Shown: one piece after another, positions 1 to 6,093 of the stretch
Numbering within the stretch: the first letter of the stretch is position 1
Layout of the letters: each line of letters begins with the position of its first letter
Assembly: GCA_003539375.1 (NCBI GenBank)
Contig: DPPH01000175.1
Span: forward strand, 1-6,174
Origin: Clostridiales bacterium
GTDB lineage: Bacteria > Bacillota > Clostridia > Tissierellales > Dethiosulfatibacteraceae
DNA: 6,174 nt
Reading direction: 5' to 3'
The notes under the pieces: generated by a model
Told to the model about the DNA's origin: nothing
Databases searched by the model: none
What the model saw: only the letters and a program-made list of their open reading frames with translations
Position numbers and translations under genes: made by a program

Positions 1-1208
1 ATTTCAATAATATGGTTTTTTTTCAGATAATATTCTCCTTCCGGTCTATTGATTGCATTTTCCCTAACTATATTTTTAGGTAGTAAATACTGTTTAATAT
101 TCCAAATTAAAGATTTTAACATGACATATACTCTATATTGTTTAATTCCTCCAGCAGTTGATCCTACTCCTCCTCCGATAATCATCAATATAATTAGTAT
201 TAAAACTGAAAAGCTGTCCCAGTTATCATATCCATCTACAATGGAATATCCAGTTGTAGATAATGCTGTAATAACTTCAAAAGATCCAATTCTTAATCTT
301 TCACCTATATTTTCATAAATCTTATTAAGAGATAAGAAAGAAATAATCGGAGTAATAACAGCTACTAAGAAAAACATAAATTTTATTTCTCCAATTCTAA
401 AAAACTTCTTAACTTCTCCTTTGAGCAATACAAAATGTGCTGTAAAGTTTATTGTCCCCAAAAACATTAATACAATGGTTATAAGTTCTATACTTAAACT
501 ATTATAATCTCCTATGCTTCCTGGTTTAACGGAAAATCCTCCTGTAGATAATGCTGCCATAGAATGATTAATTGCATCAAACCAAGGCATTCCAAAAATT
601 ACATACAGTATTATCCCTGCTAATACATATCCCGAGTATATAGTCATTATTAGTTTTGTTGATTTTCTTACGTTAGGTAAGAGTTTGTCTGATCTTCCTT
701 CTGCATTGTAAAGTCCCAAACCATGTGGACCAACTATTGCAGAAAGCATAATTACTGCTAATCCAGCACCTCCGAAAAACTGCATTAAGCTTCTCCAAAA
801 TAGAAATATATTATCCGTTTTTGTTACATCAACTACCGACAAGCCTGTAGTAGTCCATCCGCTAACAGATTCAAATACAGCTTGGGTAAAGTTTAGCTGA
901 CCGGAGATCATAAAGGGTAATGCTGAGAATATTACTGCATTAATCCATGTAAAGATAACAATAACTCCACCTTCTTGAATTTTCAGTGATTCATCTTTTT
1001 TATTTTTATTTATACTTCTCAAAAAAAAACCAAATCCTATAGAAAGAATTCCAGGTATAAGAAAACTCATAGCCTGATGCACTTCCCTATTATAAAAGAA
1101 TAGAATAATTAATGGAATAAGAAGCATTATTCCTATACCAATAGTCATAGTACCAGTATAACCAATTATAAGTTGGTATCTTTTTTTCAGCTGTCTTAAA
1201 ATAATCAT
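1..1208 (-). CDS. trkH: TrkH/KtrB-family potassium translocation subunit (3' end cut off by window edge)
   Basis: Integral membrane pore subunit of a Trk/Ktr potassium uptake system, partnered and gated by the RCK proteins encoded just upstream. I translated the reverse strand from the ATG at 1206-1208 and it stays open for 402 codons to the window edge. The family is usually about 450-490 residues, so the last membrane segment is missing. All four pore loops of the superfamily are visible, each with its filter glycine: GWTTTG (G122), ALSTGG (G223), ALSTTG (G320) and GSTAGGIK (G353). Hydrophobic segments lie between them, roughly at residues 13-37, 47-63, 81-102, 134-160, 186-207, 237-262, 275-294 and 335-347. 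The start lies one base after the TAA of the upstream RCK gene, implying translational coupling. TrkH and KtrB are hard to separate by eye; the cation coupled to uptake (H+ or Na+) is not inferred. Confidence 0.95.
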   Translation of the reverse strand, partial: MIILRQLKKRYQLIIGYTGTMTIGIGIMLLIPLIILFFYNREVHQAMSFLIPGILSIGFGFFLRSINKNKKDESLKIQEGGVIVIFTWINAVIFSALPFMISGQLNFTQAVFESVSGWTTTGLSVVDVTKTDNIFLFWRSLMQFFGGAGLAVIMLSAIVGPHGLGLYNAEGRSDKLLPNVRKSTKLIMTIYSGYVLAGIILYVIFGMPWFDAINHSMAALSTGGFSVKPGSIGDYNSLSIELITIVLMFLGTINFTAHFVLLKGEVKKFFRIGEIKFMFFLVAVITPIISFLSLNKIYENIGERLRIGSFEVITALSTTGYSIVDGYDNWDSFSVLILIILMIIGGGVGSTAGGIKQYRVYVMLKSLIWNIKQYLLPKNIVRENAINRPEGEYYLKKNHIIE

Positions 1209-1209
1209 A

Positions 1210-1875
1210 TTAGTCTATCCTTCCTCTTATAACTTTTAATACTTCTGATTGTATTTCCGGTAAAGAAAGAATTATTAATTTATCACTTTCATTAATTTTG
1301 GTGTTACCTCTTGGTATTACGGCAGTATTCCTTCTAATAATACAGCCAACAATTGATTCTTCAGGAAGCTTAATATCACTTAAAACTTTTCCAATTATAG
1401 GATTATCAGAATTTATTTCTACTTCCATAATTGAAATTTTTCCTTCCTCTATAGGTACTAGATTGTTAATATCATCAATAGTTACTCTTTGTTCTATTAG
1501 TGCAGAAATAATATCAGAAGTACTAATGACAGTATCAATTCCCAGTTTTTTAAAGATTTCAATATTTTGAGGATCGTTCACAATGGAAAAAGTTTTTTTA
1601 ACATCATACATTCTTTCAGCAATTTGACATATAACTAAATTATCTGGGTCTTTTGGAGTTAATGCAATAATCATATGACAGTATGCTATGCCAGCATCCT
1701 CTAATATAAAAGGTTTCGTCCCGTCTCCGTAGACTATATTTGCATCATGCATTCTATCTAGTTTTATACAGTAATCATAGTCATCGTTTACAATAGTTAC
1801 ATTATAGCCTTTCGAGACAAAAGATTTTGTAAGAAAATGAATTTTTTTCCCTCCACCTACAATTATTATATTCAT
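1210..1875 (-). CDS. trkA: TrkA-family RCK regulatory protein (RCK_N + RCK_C)
   Basis: Cytoplasmic nucleotide-binding regulator expected to form a ring under the TrkH pore and gate potassium flow. The protein has 221 residues, close to the KtrA size. Residues 1-125 form a Rossmann RCK_N domain and about 137-218 an RCK_C domain (SIMEVEI...NPIIGKVLSDIKLPEESIVGCIIRR pattern in outline). The nucleotide loop reads VGGGKKIHFL, so the first two glycines of GxGxxG are present (G7, G9) but the third position is I12. The usual acidic residue after beta-2 is replaced by N30-D31. Nucleotide binding may therefore be altered, although this looks like a subfamily trait rather than damage. RCK_C domains of KtrA-type proteins are known c-di-AMP receptors in some Firmicutes; whether this one binds is inference. 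The start has GAGGAG about 7 bases upstream and lies one base after the stop of the preceding gene. Confidence 0.93.
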   Translation of the reverse strand: MNIIIVGGGKKIHFLTKSFVSKGYNVTIVNDDYDYCIKLDRMHDANIVYGDGTKPFILEDAGIAYCHMIIALTPKDPDNLVICQIAERMYDVKKTFSIVNDPQNIEIFKKLGIDTVISTSDIISALIEQRVTIDDINNLVPIEEGKISIMEVEINSDNPIIGKVLSDIKLPEESIVGCIIRRNTAVIPRGNTKINESDKLIILSLPEIQSEVLKVIRGRID

Positions 1876-1876
1876 A

Positions 1877-2311
1877 CTATTTCTCCTCTTCTTTTAAAAT
1901 GATAGACTTAAATTCAATTGCCGATAGAGTTGTCGGACAGATTGTTTCAACCTCCAATTCTTCATAAACTTTTTCCCTTGATGGTTCAAAAAGTCTTGCA
2001 ATAACCTTAGGTACTCCGTATATTGTCTTTGCTATTTGTGCTATCATTATATTGGTATTATCATCGTTAGTCGTTGCAGCAACTACGTCAGCTCGTTCAA
2101 TCTTAGCTTTTATTAAAGTATCAATCTCTATAGCATCAGCTTCTATAGTAAAACCACTAAACTCATCCGATAGTCTATCAAATGCCTTTTCATCCTTATC
2201 TATAACAACTACACTCTTTCTTTCTTTTGACAAAAGATTAGCTAAATGTGAACCTAGCCTTCCGCAACCTACAATTATTATGTACTCGTCATTATTTTTA
2301 TTAATATCCAT
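1877..2311 (-). CDS. Short TrkA-like protein, RCK_N domain only
   Basis: Soluble NAD(H)/nucleotide-binding RCK_N protein, presumed partner of the longer RCK protein and TrkH encoded next. At 144 residues it contains one Rossmann domain and stops shortly after the linker helix (ICPTTLSAIEFK), so it lacks the RCK_C ligand domain. The binding loop is canonical: IIVGCGRLGSHLA with G15, G17 and G20, and an acidic D38 at the end of beta-2 (VVVID). NDDNTNIM at 82-89 and VIARLFEP at 103-110 match the conserved RCK_N core. The ATG follows directly on the TAA of the receiver-TPR gene (TAAATG, no gap), with only a weak distant AGAGG, so translation is probably coupled. A canonical-fold short RCK beside a longer RCK with a changed loop suggests the two work as a pair. 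The short length looks genuine, since the next gene begins at once with its own ribosome binding site. Confidence 0.92.
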   Translation of the reverse strand: MDINKNNDEYIIIVGCGRLGSHLANLLSKERKSVVVIDKDEKAFDRLSDEFSGFTIEADAIEIDTLIKAKIERADVVAATTNDDNTNIMIAQIAKTIYGVPKVIARLFEPSREKVYEELEVETICPTTLSAIEFKSIILKEEEK

Positions 2312-3004
2312 TTACTTTTCATCCTCTTTCAAGCTTTCTTCATCAAGTTTAATGCCTTTTTCACTGTAGTTAAATTGAACCGTTCTTTCAAGATTTATGT
2401 CGGCAGGCTTATAAGAAGGATCAATAGCTAATGCAATACGATAGTTTTTCTGAGCATTATCTATATCTCTTTCATATTCATATAATACACCAATCATATT
2501 GTATGGTTCGGGGGATTCTTCATCCATAACAATTGCTTTTTTTAGATATTCTTTTGCTTTGTCGTATTTTTTATCTAATATGCATTTTTTAGAAAATTGA
2601 ATTATATCTTTAAAATTATCTAAGTCATCTTCTACTAAATCTTCTCTTCTTAATACATCTTTTACAATAGATCTTATCTCTTCAGGACTAAAGGGCTTGC
2701 TTATAAAGTCAATAGCATTTAATTTCATTGCTTCAACAGCTCTTTCAATAGTACCATATGCTGTCATCATAATGATATTTGTATCGTTTCCTCTTTCCCT
2801 TACTTTTTTTAAGACTTCCATTCCTGATAATCCAGGCATTTTAATATCTAATAACACCAGGTCGTATTCGTTACTCTTAATCTTAGTTAATGCTTCATCT
2901 CCATTAATAGCAATATCAAGATTATATTTTTCTGCTCTTAAGCAGTGTTTCAACGTCATTCTTATATTTTTTTCATCATCAACTATTAATATTCGCTTAC
3001 TCAT
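2312..3004 (-). CDS. Response regulator with receiver domain and TPR-type C-terminus, no DNA-binding domain
   Basis: Cytoplasmic phosphorelay protein of 230 residues. Residues 1-118 are a receiver domain with acidic pocket D9/D10, phosphoacceptor D53 (LLDIKMPG), switch residue T81 (MMTAYGT) and K103 (SKPF). The wording TAYGTIERAVEAMKLNAIDFISKPF is closest to NtrC-type receivers, but no AAA+ or helix-turn-helix follows. Instead, residues about 130-200 show tetratricopeptide-like helices: KYDKAKEYLKKAIVMDEESPEP, then PYNMIGVLYEYERDIDNAQKNYRIALAIDPS. The tail is highly charged. TPRs bind proteins, so output is probably through a protein partner; the RCK genes immediately downstream are candidates by context only. 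A textbook AGGAGG lies 5 bases upstream of the ATG, 16 bases after the preceding receiver gene. The likely phosphodonor is the kinase at 3394-5238. Confidence 0.93.
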   Translation of the reverse strand: MSKRILIVDDEKNIRMTLKHCLRAEKYNLDIAINGDEALTKIKSNEYDLVLLDIKMPGLSGMEVLKKVRERGNDTNIIMMTAYGTIERAVEAMKLNAIDFISKPFSPEEIRSIVKDVLRREDLVEDDLDNFKDIIQFSKKCILDKKYDKAKEYLKKAIVMDEESPEPYNMIGVLYEYERDIDNAQKNYRIALAIDPSYKPADINLERTVQFNYSEKGIKLDEESLKEDEK

Positions 3005-3020
3005 GATAACCTCCTAGAAA

Positions 3021-3380
3021 TTATATATATTTATCTAATACTTCTTGTATCTCACAATGTTTAAATGGTTTGATTATATAATCCAATCCACCACAATCAT
3101 ATGCTTTTTTAATATCTTCCTTCTGGCTTTTAGCACTTATAAAGATTATTGGGATTTCTTTAGTTTCGTCTTCATCCTTTAGTGCTTCACATACTAAATA
3201 TCCATTCATGCCGGGTAAGACAATATCAAGAAATATTAAATCCGGTAATATTTTTTGTGCATCTTTAACAGCATCCACACCATTCTTTGAAACATAGACA
3301 TCATACTTCTTTTTCTTTAAATACATTTCAAGTGACAAAATTATATTTTTTTCATCTTCTACTATTAATATCTTTTTCAT
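3021..3380 (-). CDS. Stand-alone receiver (REC-only) response regulator
   Basis: Single-domain response regulator of 119 residues, like CheY or Spo0F in layout. The complete phosphorylation site is present: E8/D9 acidic pocket, phosphoacceptor D52 (FLDIVLPGMNG), S82 as the threonine/serine switch (FISAK) and K104 (YIIKPF). Nothing follows the last receiver helix, so there is no output domain. Such proteins act either as phosphotransfer intermediates or by docking to a target. Encoded between the kinase and the receiver-TPR gene, it could be a shuttle or phosphate sink in the same pathway; this is inference from gene order. It begins 13 bases after the kinase stop with AGGAG 6 bases upstream of the ATG. 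All catalytic residues are intact, so a degenerate pseudo-receiver is unlikely. Confidence 0.93.
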   Translation of the reverse strand: MKKILIVEDEKNIILSLEMYLKKKKYDVYVSKNGVDAVKDAQKILPDLIFLDIVLPGMNGYLVCEALKDEDETKEIPIIFISAKSQKEDIKKAYDCGGLDYIIKPFKHCEIQEVLDKYI

Positions 3381-3393
3381 GTCAGTCTCCTAT

Positions 3394-5238
3394 TTAACCT
3401 AATTTCAAAGTAAAATAGAATGTGCTGCCTTCTCCTACTTTACTCTTAACCCATATTTCTCCACCATGGGCATTAACTATTTCCTTGCTTATTGCAAGAC
3501 CAAGACCGGTGCCACCTTTATTATCGTTATCTTTAGCTTGAATAAATTTTTCAAATATTTTTTGCTGATATTCTTCTGATATACCTTTTCCGTTGTCTGA
3601 AACTGAAATTAACATTTTGTTAGCAGTTTCCTTGGCATTTATAATTATTTTTCCTTTTTTATCTTCGGGTAAATATCTTAAAGCATTTCCTATTAGGTTG
3701 GTAAATACCCAGGAAATTTTATTGAAATCAACCTTAACCTCGGACAAATTTTTCCTGATTTTTAACTCTATATCAACACCCTGTTCTTCAAACTGTCTCT
3801 TGAAAGGTTTTATTGCATTATCTAGTATATCCTTAAGATTATGCCTTTCAATATCCATCTTTATGTTTCCCGATTCCATCCTAGATAAATCCAGTAAATC
3901 GCTAACTAACTTTCTCAGTCTTTCAGAATCTTCTTCTATAGCTTCAACTAGTTCTTTTTGTTCTTCATTTATTGGTCCCGGTACTTCATCAAGTAAAAGA
4001 CCCACACCCATCGTTATAGAGGTTAGAGGTGTTCTAAATTCATGAGAAACCGTTGAAACAAAATCCGACTTGATTTGATCAACTTCTTTTAACTTAGTTA
4101 TATTTTGCATAAGGGTTACAACACCTATATTTTCACCTTCTCTAGTTCTAATTGGTCTTACATTTAATCTATAATATTCATTTTTCCCATCTACTTCTAA
4201 TGATATGTCTAAATATTTTTTATATTCGTAATTTGGCGATTTATCTTTTACTTTTTCAATGATTTCAAAAATATCTTCTTTCTTAATAACTTCAAGGAAA
4301 TGTCTGTTTAATGCTTCCTTTTCTCTTATATCTAAGGCTTTTTCCGCTGCTCTATTTACAAGTAATATTTTATGTTCATCATTTGTAACTATTATACCAT
4401 CACTTATACTTTCTACAATGGCATCAGATTTTTGTTTTTCTTCCATTAATTTTTTTATATTTAAAAGTTCATAGGATTGTAATTTTTGTGTCATGGTATT
4501 GAATTCTTTTGCTAGCCTTGCAATTTCATCACTACCCGAAATATCCAACTGCTGTTTATAATCTCCTTCAGCTATTTTTTTAATTTTAGTTATTAAATCT
4601 TGAATTGGTTTAACAACTTTATTACTCAAATATACAGCCATTACTATCCCTATTATTATAGTTAAAATAGATATAAGCATTGTGGAGAATGTTGCACTCG
4701 TTGAAATGTCGTGTGCCCTATCTTTTCTTGAAACCATACTCAGTTGATTTAATGTTAAAAGTTTTCTTGTTTCTTCTTTCGTTTCCTCAAAAAGGGGTAG
4801 GATTTCATTGTAGTAATATTCCTTAGCTGAATTAGAGCCCTCATTATTTTGGATATCTACAAGAATAGAGTATTTATCAACATACTCAATATATAAAGTA
4901 TTAATTCTACTTAAGATTTCAGCTTCACCTTCTTCAGTGATATTATCTTCAGCTCTTGATAAATTTCTTAAAAACTCTACTTCATTCTCTCTAAAGGAAC
5001 TTGAATTTATATCACTATTTGAAAACATCTGTTCCAATTCAGCACTATCCTGTCTTTCTATAGCTACAGTCATACTTTGAGCTGCTTCTATTGTTTTGTA
5101 GTTGGATTCCATAATATTCTCAATAGAGTTGCTAAGACTATTAAAATTTATAATTGCCCATATACTATTTATAGCTAATAAAATAAATATCAGAATGAAT
5201 ATAAGTAATATCTTAAATTTAATTCCTCTATTTTTCAT
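3394..5238 (-). CDS. Membrane sensor histidine kinase (TM-sensor-TM-HAMP-PAS-HisKA-HATPase)
   Basis: Membrane-bound sensor kinase, 614 residues from the ATG at 5236-5238, with the WalK-like domain order. TM1 is at about 8-30. A mainly helical extracytoplasmic region (31-183) resembles four-helix-bundle sensors. TM2 is at about 184-206, HAMP at 204-257 (KPIQDL...DEIARLAKEFNTM) and PAS at about 270-380. The HisKA domain has phosphoacceptor H399 in VSHEFRTPLTS, and the ATPase domain has N518 (NLIGNAL), DNGKGI (548-553), FEKF (562-565) and GTGLGL (576-581). Every catalytic box is intact. It is the first gene after the c-di-AMP-type riboswitch, and two receiver genes follow within 16 bases each. 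The frame extends 10 codons further to a TTG at 5266-5268, but that codon sits in the terminator U-tract, while the chosen ATG has AAAGGA/GGTGG just upstream. The ligand is unknown; there is no Usp or KdpD-like potassium-sensor domain. Confidence 0.95.
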   Translation of the reverse strand: MKNRGIKFKILLIFILIFILLAINSIWAIINFNSLSNSIENIMESNYKTIEAAQSMTVAIERQDSAELEQMFSNSDINSSSFRENEVEFLRNLSRAEDNITEEGEAEILSRINTLYIEYVDKYSILVDIQNNEGSNSAKEYYYNEILPLFEETKEETRKLLTLNQLSMVSRKDRAHDISTSATFSTMLISILTIIIGIVMAVYLSNKVVKPIQDLITKIKKIAEGDYKQQLDISGSDEIARLAKEFNTMTQKLQSYELLNIKKLMEEKQKSDAIVESISDGIIVTNDEHKILLVNRAAEKALDIREKEALNRHFLEVIKKEDIFEIIEKVKDKSPNYEYKKYLDISLEVDGKNEYYRLNVRPIRTREGENIGVVTLMQNITKLKEVDQIKSDFVSTVSHEFRTPLTSITMGVGLLLDEVPGPINEEQKELVEAIEEDSERLRKLVSDLLDLSRMESGNIKMDIERHNLKDILDNAIKPFKRQFEEQGVDIELKIRKNLSEVKVDFNKISWVFTNLIGNALRYLPEDKKGKIIINAKETANKMLISVSDNGKGISEEYQQKIFEKFIQAKDNDNKGGTGLGLAISKEIVNAHGGEIWVKSKVGEGSTFYFTLKLG

Positions 5239-5242
5239 AAAA

Positions 5243-5254
5243 CCACCGTCCTTT
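5243..5254 (-). promoter_or_regulatory. Ribosome binding site of the histidine kinase gene
   Basis: The transcript reads AAAGGACGGTGG and then TTTT before the ATG at 5238. Either AAAGGA (10-base spacer) or GGTGG (4-base spacer) could pair with 16S rRNA. It lies downstream of the terminator, which fixes the ATG rather than the upstream TTG as the start and means ribosomes load only on read-through transcripts. Confidence 0.7.
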
Positions 5255-5259
5255 ATTAC

Positions 5260-5293
5260 AAAAAACAAAAATCGCCAAAGAGAATCCTTTGGC
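5260..5293 (-). terminator. Riboswitch-controlled intrinsic terminator in the leader
   Basis: On the minus strand GCCAAAG and CTTTGGC form a 7-bp perfect stem, extendable by one G-U pair, with a loop of about 4-6 bases. GA and an 11 to 12-base U-rich tract with a single G follow. It sits between the aptamer and the kinase start, the standard place for transcriptional riboswitch control. Bases 5277-5284 of its 3' half can alternatively pair with the 3' end of the aptamer (see findings), which would dissolve it. Confidence 0.93.
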
Positions 5294-5300
5294 TTATGGG

Positions 5301-5420
5301 TCCTCTTCCTTCAACACTTACGAGGTTAGCTGTCGGGCTCGGATTGAAAGAATTATCCTATCTAATTAGAATTCGCCCCATGAAAATTGGGTCCCCCGCT
5401 TCTTTATTAAGAATTAAGCG
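5301..5420 (-). ncRNA. ydaO/yuaA-class c-di-AMP riboswitch aptamer
   Basis: Cis-regulatory RNA that senses cyclic di-AMP and, in the known class, turns genes off when ligand is high. On the minus strand the hallmark blocks of the ydaO/yuaA class occur in order: CGCTTAATTC, AGCGGGGGACCCA, TGGGGCGAAT, then GAGCCCGACAGCTAACCTCG, then TAAGTG and AGGAAGAGGA. CGCTTA (5415-5420) pairs with TAAGTG (5315-5320) to close the aptamer, with one G-U pair. CCTC (5322-5325) can pair with GAGG (5302-5305) at the 3' end. The terminator follows within 10 bases. Known members control potassium transporters and cell-wall hydrolases; here the operon ends in RCK and TrkH genes, which fits. The class call rests on recognising conserved blocks, not on a covariance-model search. 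Confidence 0.93.
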
Positions 5421-5450
5421 ATTAATATTAAATTGTCTTATTTGATTCAA

Positions 5451-5479
5451 ATTATAAAACTCTTAACTTATTTTGTCAA
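5451..5479 (-). promoter_or_regulatory. Consensus sigma-A promoter of the potassium/two-component operon
   Basis: On the minus strand TTGACA (5474-5479) and TATAAT (5451-5456) are both perfect, separated by exactly 17 bases. Transcription should start near 5443-5448, giving an untranslated leader of about 205-210 nt that contains the whole riboswitch and terminator. A promoter this strong suggests constitutive initiation, with control moved to the riboswitch. Confidence 0.9.
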
Positions 5480-5490
5480 ATTTTTCATAA

Positions 5491-5691
5491 TTAACCCCAA
5501 AACTTTCTATCTAAATTTCTATACTGAATAGCTTGAGCCAAATGTTTAAGTTGAATAGTTTCTTTAAAATCTAAATCTGCAATAGTCCTTTTAAAATGCT
5601 TATTTCTTTTTTCATTTATTACATTTTCGTATAACTTTTGAATAATGTCATCGACAATATTTTTAATATACTTATCTTCATCATTAATACA
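5491..5691 (-). pseudogene. comM: C-terminal remnant of a ComM/YifB-type Mg-chelatase-like AAA ATPase
   Basis: The minus-strand frame ending in TAA at 5491-5493 closes with RTIADL, a short variable stretch, then HLAQAIQYRNLDRKFWG. That is the hallmark C-terminus of the ComM/YifB family, ATPases linked to branch migration during natural transformation. Only about 34 residues (roughly 5491-5592) match; a normal protein has about 500. The frame continues upstream as NEKRNKHFK and more lysine-rich residues that I cannot align to ComM, reaching an in-frame TAA at 5692-5694. No AAA+ Walker motifs or start are visible nearby. It is therefore a scrap left by deletion or rearrangement and not expected to be functional. 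The remnant stop lies 11 bases before the -35 box of the downstream operon, with no terminator between them. Confidence 0.75.
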
Positions 5692-5978
5692 TTAAATTAA
5701 AGCAAGTTTATCTTTTTCATTGTAAAGAACTTCCCAACTAATAAATAATTTAGTTTTTAGTAGTCAAAGGATATCTTGTGATACACTTCATAATCATTAT
5801 TTGGTTTCCAAGATGCAGTTCATTAAGCAAACATTTCAAATTGATTAGTTTTTTACATCGCATAAAAATATCTCAAAACTCTATGCTTTATCTGCATTTA
5901 AATTGACATCCCTTTTCACAAACAATTCCATCAACTAAACTTAATGATATATTGAGTTCGAGTTATTGTTTGTGAATG
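5692..5978 (-). other. Decayed, frame-broken sequence with no intact gene
   Basis: No complete reading frame occurs here on either strand. On the minus strand, short protein-like runs sit in alternating frames. SWKPNNDYEVYHKISFDY lies in one frame (about 5760-5813). It is followed in the neighbouring frame by KTKLFISWEVLYNEKDKLAL (about 5698-5757), which is separated from the comM remnant only by one TAA at 5692-5694. Upstream pieces such as KTNQFEMFA (about 5826-5852) and SLVDGIVCEKGCQFKCR (about 5890-5940) are also interrupted by stops. This pattern fits an old pseudogene with several frameshifts and stops. I do not recognise the parent family. Confidence 0.45.
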
Positions 5979-6034
5979 AAAAAACCACATCCATTATCTC
6001 TAAACCAAATTATTTCTGGTTGGAAATGGATGTG
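5979..6034 (-). terminator. Probable intrinsic terminator for a leftward gene beyond the window
   Basis: CACATCCATT (5986-5995) and AATGGATGTG (6025-6034) are perfect 10-base inverted arms. An inner AACCA (6003-6007)/TGGTT (6017-6021) helix extends the hairpin across an asymmetric internal loop. On the minus strand the stem is followed by G and six T (5979-5984), as in a rho-independent terminator; the other side has only TTCCTTT, so leftward termination is favoured. The long two-part stem is unusual for a simple terminator, so a mobile-element end is an alternative. Confidence 0.6.
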
Positions 6035-6059
6035 TTCCTTTGAATTGATATGGATATAT

Positions 6060-6093
6060 TATACAGATATATTATACATAATATATCTGTATA
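6060..6093. repeat. 34-bp near-perfect AT-rich palindrome
   Basis: Sixteen-base arms (TATACAGATATATTAT and its exact complement) flank a 2-base centre, AC. The left arm overlaps a direct repeat: GATATATTATAC occurs at 6053-6064 and again at 6066-6077, and a close variant, CATATATTATAC, at 6118-6129. There is no T-tract, so it does not look like a terminator. It could be an operator for a dimeric regulator, a cruciform-prone site or part of a decayed element. Base composition makes some self-complementarity likely by chance, but not 16 consecutive pairs. Confidence 0.65.

Noticed and set aside
49..318. Open frame on the plus strand opposite the TrkH gene
   Set aside because: Its product has no recognisable family, while the minus strand here encodes an unbroken TrkH including pore loops 3 and 4. 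The same argument removes the plus-strand frames at 1298-1570, 2052-2369, 2697-3017, 3593-4045 and 4259-4474, which mirror the RCK, receiver and kinase genes.
5102..5329. Plus-strand open frame across the kinase 5' end, terminator and riboswitch
   Set aside because: It overlaps the kinase TM1 codons and the conserved aptamer blocks, and has no family resemblance.
5238..5480. T-box, SAM or other amino-acid type leader
   Set aside because: The GACAGCTAACCTCG and GCGGGGGACCCA blocks belong to the ydaO class; no T-box AGGGTGG sequence or SAM-type core is present.
5491..5978. Transposase remnant or insertion sequence
   Set aside because: I considered this because of the decay and inverted repeats, but saw no DDE-type or HTH transposase motif and no target duplication; the only recognisable protein piece is the ComM tail.
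6053..6077. Start of a CRISPR array
   Set aside because: The repeated unit is only 12 bases with a 1-base gap and a near-copy 40 bases on; there are no regular repeat-spacer units.
6060..6093. dif-like XerC/XerD recombination site
   Set aside because: The TATTATACATAATA core is loosely dif-like in composition, but the site is almost fully symmetric, whereas dif sites have distinct XerC and XerD halves around a 6-base centre.
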